Of a stretch of DNA of 64,000 bases, positions 57,545 to 64,000 are shown piece by piece; position 1 is the first letter of the stretch; every line of letters starts with the position of its first letter. Location of the stretch: NCBI GenBank assembly GCA_009760855.2, contig WPIO01000027.1, forward strand, positions 4,346,501 through 4,410,500, given 5' to 3'. Source of the stretch: Cristatella mucedo. Lineage: Eukaryota; Bryozoa; Phylactolaemata; Cristatellidae. The notes beneath the pieces were generated by a model, which saw only the letters and a program-made list of their open reading frames with translations, did not search any database and was not told where the DNA came from. The position numbers and the translations under genes were made by a program.

Positions 57545-57930
57545 CACTACACCCGCATTTGGAGACCATTCCTTTAGTTCGTATGCTCCCAAAGCCTGTA
57601 ACTCACTCCTGACTTCCGTCACGACATCCTCTAACTTGACCCCATTTAAATAGCAATTGAAAACGCATCTATTTATGACAGCATTTAGTGGGTCCCCATG
57701 ATTCGTCCTTGATGTGCTTATGGGTGCTGACAGCCACTAACCACATTTCCATGGTGATCATGTGCATGTCACCCCTAACTATTGTCACCCCTAGCTATTC
57801 ATGTTTATCAAGCATGATATTTCTACTCACCATTCGCCAGTTTTTCCTTTGCTGCAAATGTAAAGCGCTCGGAAAGAGATTTGAGTTCTCTGGGGACGCT
57901 TTATGAAGTGTATTATTATTGTTAAGGGGT
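57545..57930 (+). mobile_element. LINE-A 3' end
   Basis: It resumes at the C-terminal coding block (gagaccattcctttagttcg), then has the 3' UTR and a tail with (ATT)n; head-to-head with the previous copy. Confidence 0.8.
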
Positions 57931-58384
57931 GTCGTGAAGCCAAAGTCGTGAAGTCGGAAGTAAGTCCAGGCTTTGTGAGCATGCGAGATAAAAACATAGT
58001 CTACCGACCCTGATCTACAGATCTCCTGGTCTTCTCGCACTTCTCTAAATTAAACATACCCAACCGCTACAGGTCAAGATCAGTCTCAGTGAATTGCCGA
58101 ATATCAAACGACAACAAGGTCTGGCAGGGTGGTAAAGCCGGTCCAAAAGCTTGATCTTTGAAAATGAGATTGTTCCTATTTGAAGGGAAGGTACGATAGC
58201 CGAGCTACCGAAGCGGAGCCAGAACAACAGGCCAATCAAGAGAAGCCACGCTGCCCTATGGTGAGAGGATGATGAGTGTTTTTCCTCCGATATGACATCA
58301 GCCAATTTTCGTCCATCCTCGGTTTTCCCGTCACATGTCCAAAAATTACCCGACGTCGTGTCGTGAAAAAAAACTCTCATCACT
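57931..58384. other. spacer left of the virus-like element
   Basis: Mixed-composition sequence with no feature I recognise. The switch to AT-rich element sequence occurs at about 58385. Confidence 0.4.
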
Positions 58385-58439
58385 AAGATAGCGTCATTTG
58401 TGTTACTTTATTTAATTCATAATTAACATAGGACAATCG

Positions 58440-58842
58440 TGTCAGATCTAAGAACGAAATATGCTAACGATAAATATAACAAAATACTTTTAGATAACGA
58501 AAGAATTAGAAATTATTTAACTAAATTAATAAGAATTAGATATTGTTTTCAATTTATTAGTTTGTATTAACTCTTGCAATTACTGCAACTAGTACTTATA
58601 TTCTAAAGTATAAAGACTTATCTCATGTAGTAACTGTTTTAGGTGGATTAACAACGATGTTAATATCTATTGAAAGTACAATATCACAAATTAATAGAAG
58701 AAAAAGATCTACTCTTCAAGCAAATCTTAACTTGGTTTTTTAAAGATAGTTGATGCTTTAGATGATGACAAAATAACTAAAAAAGAATTCAATGAAATAG
58801 TTGTAGAAAAATTAGATAGTCCAGATGATTCTAAATCTTAAT
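58440..58842 (+). pseudogene. small membrane protein of the element, frame-broken
   Basis: Three consecutive + strand pieces in different frames: a basic, Lys/Arg-rich N-terminus; a central piece with a hydrophobic segment (VVTVLGGLTTMLISIES); and an acidic C-terminus with a DALDDDKITKKEF stretch that resembles an EF-hand loop. I do not recognise a family. Its convergent orientation relative to the integrase is the only contextual clue. Confidence 0.5.
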
Positions 58843-58849
58843 CACTTGA

Positions 58850-59700
58850 AACTCCTCTCTAACAAAACTCTTTTTAAAATTATTTACCCAATAACGTAAC
58901 GGTTGTTCTTGCAATACCATTATTCTATCTATATTATGTTTAGTTAAACTCCATATTGGATCTGTAGCTCTTCTTCTTTTTTCATCTTCTCCTTCGCCTG
59001 GTTCTAATAAATATCTAACTGTTGTTCCTAGTTCAAATAACTTTTCTTGTTCTCCTAATTTTCTATGATATTTTGGTTTCTTGAGTTTTACTATTTTTGT
59101 ATTGCTTTAGCAGCCTTTTCACCAGTTGTTCTTGTAATACTATTACTTAGATAATCAATAATATTTGGTAAATTATAAATCCACTCTTTGCTTCTAGTAT
59201 AATCTCCTTTATTAATACTTTCTATTTCTTTTTCATATTACACAATAAATGCTCTCTCAGCTAATGTTTTATTCATTCTTTCAACTAATGCAACACTCTT
59301 TTTACTTGTACCTCCTATAACACGTGTTTCATGTTTTTTCATTTCTTTTGTAAACTCTCCTTTAAACTCTGATCCTGGATCTACTGTTATTTTCTTTGGC
59401 CATTTCAAAGGTCCTTTACTATAAATGTCTATTATTGCTTGTGTTACTTCTGTAGAAGACTTTGTTTTAAGCGGTCTTGAATCTTTATATCTACTGGCAA
59501 CATCAATAACACTCATGGCATATTTATATCAAGAATCATTTGGCATATATAAAATATCTGCTTGATGATTTTCATTAGGTTCAACAATATTAAAGAAACC
59601 TTGTGGAATATCCTCAGATCTTGGTTTGATTACTTGACTTATATCTGATTCAGGATTGAACTTACCTTCTTTTTTCTATCTTTTAGAGTTAAAAATGGCA
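58850..59700 (-). pseudogene. Polinton-type integrase (rve fold), inactivated
   Basis: This would insert the element into host DNA. The open part (59238-59516) shows VIDVASRYKDSRPL with the first catalytic Asp, ITVDPGSEFKGEF with the second, and VALVERMNKTLAERAF with the Glu, spaced as in Polinton integrases. In-frame stops lie just before it (about 59520) and just after AFIV (about 59236). The C-terminal region further left still reads RRATDPIWSLTKHNIDRIM and KKSFVREEF, conserved at the end of this integrase family. An N-terminal piece with NENHQADILYMP lies at about 59560. All three catalytic residues are present although the frame is broken. Confidence 0.88.
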
Positions 59701-59729
59701 TTCTATAGAGAACGGAAATATTTTGTGAC

Positions 59730-60175
59730 ATGTGTTTGAATACATTGAATGAAGTTGAATACCTTGAATCAGGTCATCCTTATTTTAAACCACCAAATAT
59801 AAAGAGACCAAAACAAAAATATGAAATTCGTTGTGATATCTGTGATTTAGATATGAATGAAACAGAATTTGATTCTAGTCTTATGCGTAATGATACAAGT
59901 ATAATTTGTTCATATTGTAACATAAATTATAATGCATTCAAAAAAGAGAAACCAACTAAATTATATTCTTTAGTTAAGAAACACTTAAAAAAGGATGTTG
60001 TTCTACTTCATGTTTGCACTATTGTTTAGACCATGAAGCTATTTGTGTTATTTCAAAACTATTCCCACTAATTAAAGGTAAACGTAAAGCAACAAAGTTA
60101 AAAGAGTTGATTGTTCTAATTGTTCATTTATATTTCTCAGGAGGCTACATAACTGACCAAGAGGTTTACCTTTAA
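59730..60175 (+). CDS. zinc-ribbon-like protein of the element, probably frameshifted
   Basis: The first frame (59730-60029, 99 residues) has two CxxC pairs (Cys 35/38 and 60/63), suggesting one zinc ribbon. After the A-run at about 59987 another frame stays open and adds a Cys/His cluster (CLHYCLDHEAIC) and a helical end to about 60173, so the intact protein was probably longer. It is on the strand opposite to most element genes and overlaps the end of the fibre gene. I do not recognise the family; a transcription factor or regulator is a guess. Confidence 0.55.
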
Positions 60176-61000
60176 ATTTCCAGATTGTCAATGAAGTAAT
60201 AATCAGTAGGTAATCTAGTAAAATATGCATAATACTTTAAGCAAACACCTCCACTTGGAGAAGTATTTAGAGCTCTTATTTTACTAGATACGACAGTTGC
60301 ATCACTACTAGGTCTAAGGAATACGCAATAAGATGCTCCAACAACCATAACACTAAATAATACTACCGGTGGAGATGTTTTATTTGTCCATGAATAAGAT
60401 TTTGATAGATTTATAATTGAATTCATTGGTTTAGGATTCATTGAGATCGATATTACTTCTGCTATTTTTTAACTGTTTTATCTACATTAAATTTAGTTGC
60501 AACATCACTAGGATTAACAGAATCTGCAACATTTGTTATTGAATTTCCACCCATATTTATATTTGTTAATGAAGGAAATGCTTTTATTAATACATCGCGC
60601 TTCATTCCTCCATACGTAACGAAATAATCATCCTGTAATACAACTGGGTTTCCATTACCAGAAATCCAATAAGTAGAGGTTATAGCATAAGTATTCATGT
60701 TTAAATCTCCTAATATCGTATCACCTGTTATTTTAACATAATTATTTATTTCACTAACATTACCACCATCAGCACTATTAACACCAGGTCCAAGAATAGT
60801 AATAGGTTTACCAGAAAGATTCAATGATGCTCCTGAATTAACAACAAAGTTGGCATCTGCATAAGATTTTGTGACAGCATCACCATGATTAACAGGATCT
60901 GATAAATTTATCACTCTATTTCCATTTGCATTAAGGTCTGATAGTATATATCCATTGACCTTTAAAACATAATCAGCTGAATTAAACTTTGCAGTTATCT
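60172..61000 (-). pseudogene. phage-tail-fibre-like protein of the element, one frameshift
   Basis: The minus-strand frame 60462-60914 (open further to about 61000) contains two copies of a motif known from phage tail-fibre and tail-collar proteins: INLSDPVNHGDAVTKSYAD and SITNVADSVNPSDVATKF, spaced by Gly/Asn-rich beta-type sequence. After a probable frameshift near an A-run (about 60460) a second frame (60172-60441) encodes a beta-rich C-terminal domain (PPVVLFSVMVVGASYCVFLR). By analogy it would be a trimeric fibre for host attachment; this is inferred from motif similarity only. Confidence 0.72.
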
Positions 61001-61123
61001 ATATATTCATTGATCAAAATTTTACTTCTATCTAATACTTTCCAACTATTGGAACTATTCTTGCAAATCTAAAAGGATCTTCTTCTTCTATTACTTGTAT
61101 TTCTAGTGTTTTTATATAATATT

Positions 61124-61804
61124 TTATATCGAAACCATCACTTTTTTATTTTTTAATTTGACATAATCACTTATATTATCAAATTCAAAATTAAAGTATT
61201 TCTCATCCTTAAAAAGATGCATAAATAGCGGTTGTCTAATTGGCATGTCGAACTCATAATTTGTAGGTATTCTTATATGTCCAGCTGCTATATAATCCAA
61301 AGGTTTTTCATCATAATTCAATCCTTCAACAAAGATTTCAAATTCAGAGTAAAAACATCTACTTTATTTTAGTACGTGTAATCAAAGTAAACATTGAGCA
61401 AGATATTGTTTTGGTATAAATTCTTCAACTATACTCCTACTTTATAAAACATTGTATCTCAATCAAAGTATCTTCATCTATTATTCCATCAGGAGAATAT
61501 TGGTACACCCCATCAGAAATAAAACTTTCGTTTGCATTCTCAATCTTTCTATCTAGATTCATTTCTAGAAATTTAGCAGCAATAGGTTCAAATACCTTTC
61601 CAAATGACATTTGAGGAAATCTCATCGGAGAGTTATTAGCAATATATTATTTAGTTTTCTATTTGCAATTAATTCAATATCACAATCTATTTGTGCACCA
61701 AACACCATATCATTTCCTAAAACAAAATAAACTTCTGAACCACCAATATTTAAAGACGTAGATCTTTTCCACTCATTTGAACCTTGAATACATTTGTTAT
61801 GCAT
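61124..61804 (-). pseudogene. YqaJ-type (lambda-exonuclease fold) nuclease, broken
   Basis: The minus-strand pieces are QGSNEWKRSTSLNIGGSEV (about 61770), then in another frame FGKVFEPIAAKFLE and YSPDGIIDEDTLIEIQCF (61437-61625), then a C-terminal frame (61124-61321) after stops. The order is that of viral alkaline-type exonucleases, which process DNA ends for recombination. In the family the catalytic pair is E-x-K; here it reads EIQ, so the Lys is replaced. With the frameshift and stops it is dead. Confidence 0.8.
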
Positions 61805-61913
61805 TATATTTAATATATAATTTTATTAAAAATCTTTTCCATCATAAACGAACATTCCTTTACTACAACTAAAGTTAGATCCATTACCATTAGATGTTAG
61901 TTCAGTAGTATTC

Positions 61914-62144
61914 TCACAAATAGTGAATCATTAGTGTTGTATTATTTGGATCTGGTGAAGGTAGAGTACTAGTGAATTCAATAGTTACATCCAAACGTGA
62001 CGTTACTCTAAGAGGTTCATTATTGTATTGCAGATCAATAATATGAATGGAATAAAGATATAGCCATTCAGGATAAGAAACACCAACAGGCTCAGTAACT
62101 TCATTAAGACCAAGATATTGTTTTCTGAATGTTGTGAAATTCAT
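61914..62144 (-). CDS. 76-residue protein of the element, unknown
   Basis: An intact short frame starting MNFTTFRKQYLG, beta-rich, with no recognisable motif. Its ATG lies within a few bases of the stop of the preceding broken frame, as in compact viral gene sets. It could be a small virion protein or the end of a larger broken one. Confidence 0.5.
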   Translation of the reverse strand: MNFTTFRKQYLGLNEVTEPVGVSYPEWLYLYSIHIIDLQYNNEPLRVTSRLDVTIEFTSTLPSPDPNNTTLMIHYL

Positions 62145-62149
62145 ATATT

Positions 62150-62415
62150 AAGGAGTACATTTTCCAAATTTTGGTGCACTTGTTCTTGCGACAGTAGGAT
62201 ATTGTTTAGATCTATTAGCAAGCACAGTAACATTTTTAATATCACTGTGATTGTAAAAGGATTTCCTGTACAATCATTGTATTTATTATATTTTTGAGCT
62301 GCAACAATTAACCATCAAACTTTATCAATTGTGTTTTGAACTGATAGTGTTTTAGTATACCTAGTACCTTGATTAGGACTATTTATGGAAATACTTTCAT
62401 AGCGTCTAACTCTGT
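62150..62415 (-). pseudogene. frame-broken coding remnant between capsid-like ORF and 76-residue ORF
   Basis: Two minus-strand frames with coding-like composition follow each other (RVRRYESISINSPNQGT; then RSKQYPTVARTSAPKFGK) with one in-frame TGA and a frameshift between. No family recognised. Confidence 0.45.
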
Positions 62416-62417
62416 AG

Positions 62418-63344
62418 TTAAGTCTTATTTATTTTCTTTGATTTCTCACTTGAAATATCAGCAATTGCTCTTTGAACACTTTCTTTAGGAGTTACACATG
62501 GAACCATCAATCTCATTTCTGACATTGCAATTCTGAAACCACCCCAAACACCATCTCCATTAGCTAGAGCAGTACCTTTAGTAGAGATAGCATTAGCTTG
62601 ATTTGCAACAAGACCAGTTGCACCCGTCATAATAGCATCAAAATCATTTCCACCAACACGAGTCATTTCAAGTGTCAAAGGAATGTTATAAAGAATTTTA
62701 TTCATGTCAGCACAAAAACCAGAAATTCGTGATAGAGGAAGTGCAATACTAAATGTTCCTACATTATCAACAAATTTTTTTATAAGGCCTCTTCTATAAA
62801 TGAATCCATTATTTGACCAAGATGCAGTAAAAGCAGGAGGACTAGAATAAGTATTTCCTGAAGTCATATCATCCAATGAATTTGCTTCATTCTTTTTCCA
62901 ACCACTTGCAAGACCTTCTGTTCTATTATAATCATTTGGATAACACAGAAGACCCATAAGTGTTGAAACAGTTCCAACTCCTTGTGATAGTGGAAGACTT
63001 ACAATTTCTTCAGTACCAAGTCTAACTTTCAGTATACTGAACAACCATGCACCTGCATTGTTAACAAGACCTACAGCAAGATTACGTTTAGGTGTAATAT
63101 AATTGCTAGTATTAGCAGGATATTGTACTAGTAGTTGTCCTTCAAGCAGTAGATAAGCATCAGATAGAACATAACACGTTTGTTGTTCACCAGGAACAAT
63201 AAATGTAACAAGTTTACCAACAATACTATCAGTTTCATTTCCATTCATTTGATAAAATTCTCTGTATTGATAATCTCTAAGTTTATAATCTGGGAAATCA
63301 GAATCACCCAATTCAAGTATACTATCGATAGGTGCACTTGCCAT
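62418..63344 (-). CDS. 308-residue capsid-like protein of the element, intact
   Basis: This is the only long uninterrupted frame in the element. The protein is beta-rich and lacks a signal peptide or membrane segment. Blocks such as SNNGFIYRRGLIKKFVDN, FSIALPLSRISGFCADMNKI and MSEMRLMVPCVTP resemble the C-terminal half of the major-capsid-like proteins found beside Polinton polymerases in invertebrate genomes (pattern 'iPL..ifGFc.d..kiiy......D.aI...'). Canonical Polinton capsid proteins are longer, so this may be a shorter jelly-roll type or one half of one. The capsid role is inference. Confidence 0.6.
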   Translation of the reverse strand: MASAPIDSILELGDSDFPDYKLRDYQYREFYQMNGNETDSIVGKLVTFIVPGEQQTCYVLSDAYLLLEGQLLVQYPANTSNYITPKRNLAVGLVNNAGAWLFSILKVRLGTEEIVSLPLSQGVGTVSTLMGLLCYPNDYNRTEGLASGWKKNEANSLDDMTSGNTYSSPPAFTASWSNNGFIYRRGLIKKFVDNVGTFSIALPLSRISGFCADMNKILYNIPLTLEMTRVGGNDFDAIMTGATGLVANQANAISTKGTALANGDGVWGGFRIAMSEMRLMVPCVTPKESVQRAIADISSEKSKKINKT

Positions 63345-63369
63345 TTCTTCTCTAAATAAAAAACTAAAA

Positions 63370-63560
63370 ATTATTTTCTACTTTGAATATATAATCCTGC
63401 TCCTATTTCTTTCCTCATACCACCACGATAACCATCAGGTCTACTAACACACTTCTCTTTAATTACTTTCTCTATTTCTTTATATGCTTTTGGATCATTC
63501 TCTTTAAGAGTCTCTAAATAGTTGTCTACTTTTGCCTTTTCTTCTATTTTTGCTCTATTT
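63370..63560 (-). pseudogene. small basic protein of the element, 5' end unclear
   Basis: A minus-strand frame without a clear ATG, ending RPDGYRGGMRKEIGAG and a TAA just before the capsid-like gene. Lys/Glu-rich helix, then Gly/Arg-rich end, possibly a DNA-binding or minor virion protein. Upstream Lys/Pro-rich sequence in another frame suggests a frameshifted start. Confidence 0.45.
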
Positions 63561-63594
63561 TACAACTCTTTTTAGATTTTGGTTCAAGTTTTTC

Positions 63595-63825
63595 TAGCTG
63601 TGGTTTTGTTTATGTATAACGCAGTTTGTGGCAGCGCCTAAATGAGGTTTTCTGCCAGCACCAGGCTGGGTGGCCCTCCCGGCCACCGGCTAGCCAATCG
63701 GAGCGCAGCTAGGCGTTGGCAACGGCGCCAACGAATGAGAGCGCAGCGTTCCGGTACCGCAGACGAGAGAAGCGGGCGAACGTCTGCGGCGGGAGTAGCG
63801 CTTCCGCCGGCTGAGGGTGTGGAGG
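63595..63825 (-). repeat. R1 repeat, inverted copy
   Basis: Reverse-complement match to 40144-40355, including gccggcggaagcgc, cgtctgcggtaccggaacgc, ctccgattggctagcc and gcctggtgctggcagaaaac. It directly borders the virus-like element. Confidence 0.84.
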
Positions 63826-64000
63826 AAAATAAACTGGTGGTGTTCCTCGTCGGCTCGCGTGCTGTGCCGCTCGCGACGACAATTTAGACTACAAGCTATT
63901 TCGGCCGAAGCAAGTCGGAGATGCGGAGCAGATCGGAGGCTCATCGGCGATTGCTGATATTGCTTCTGGTCCCTTTTGTCGCCGCCCTCTCTCCGACAAG
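63826..64000. other. GC-rich right edge of window
   Basis: No feature recognised beyond the R1 copy. Confidence 0.4.

Larger units (their letters stand above)
58385..63590 (-). mobile_element. Polinton/Maverick-like virus-like element, integrase-capsid part
   Basis: A 5.2-kb AT-rich block with closely packed intronless coding regions, mostly on the minus strand. It combines a retroviral-type integrase, a YqaJ-type exonuclease, a fibre-like protein and a capsid-like ORF. This gene mix is typical of Polinton/Maverick elements and related adintovirus-like elements integrated in animal genomes. Most genes carry stops or frameshifts. No packaging ATPase or adenoviral-type protease is visible, and the polymerase is found only at 44.4-46.4 kb. 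Confidence 0.8.

Overview
This is nuclear DNA from a multicellular animal, most likely an invertebrate. Three observations support this: protein-coding exons bounded by GT/AG splice sites, two recognisable animal gene families, and a dense load of animal-type repeats (L2/CR1-like LINEs, tRNA-derived SINEs, Tc1-like transposons, microsatellites). I cannot name the species. There are no bacterial genes, operons or CRISPR arrays.

Region 1 (1-33,500, + strand) is the 3' part of one long gene. Thirteen exons join with fully consistent reading phases into 859 codons plus a stop. The product is a Rho guanine-nucleotide exchange factor of the LBC group (AKAP13/ARHGEF2/ARHGEF18/ARHGEF28). The window holds the end of the DH domain, the PH domain, a Ser-rich linker with the conserved RSDTFGGF block, and C-terminal coiled coils. 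Its introns, up to 10.8 kb, are a transposon graveyard: LINE-A, LINE-B and LINE-C (my labels for L2-like subfamilies), a tRNA-derived SINE always antisense to the gene, a composite SINE that borrows the LINE tail, and two Tc1 relics.

Region 2 (33,500-44,400) has no gene. It holds rearranged LINE-A pieces, a near-perfect 63-nt hairpin, a CpG-rich repeat called R1 here, a hAT/ZMYM-type transposase remnant with a 30-bp palindrome, and a satellite-like array of about 13 diverged units of roughly 155-185 bp.

Region 3 (44,400-63,600) contains two AT-rich pieces of a Polinton/Maverick-like, virus-like element. The first (44.4-46.4 kb) is a broken, truncated protein-primed DNA polymerase B. The second (58.4-63.6 kb) holds a broken retroviral-type integrase, a YqaJ-type exonuclease relic, a phage-tail-fibre-like protein, a zinc-ribbon protein, a membrane protein and one intact 308-residue ORF that looks capsid-like. 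Between the pieces lie LINE-A copies, a 179-bp insertion with an 8-bp target duplication, and a GC-rich 2.1-kb open exon encoding the ubiquitin-like and LRR C-terminal part of the DNA-repair scaffold TONSL. Inverted copies of R1 lie outside both pieces (40.1 and 63.7 kb). They could be terminal repeats of one large nested element, but a third R1 copy at 5.8 kb argues for a dispersed repeat.

The two host genes are unrelated in function (Rho signalling; replication-fork repair). Everything else is mobile or repetitive DNA. Repeat boundaries are estimates from reading copies against each other.
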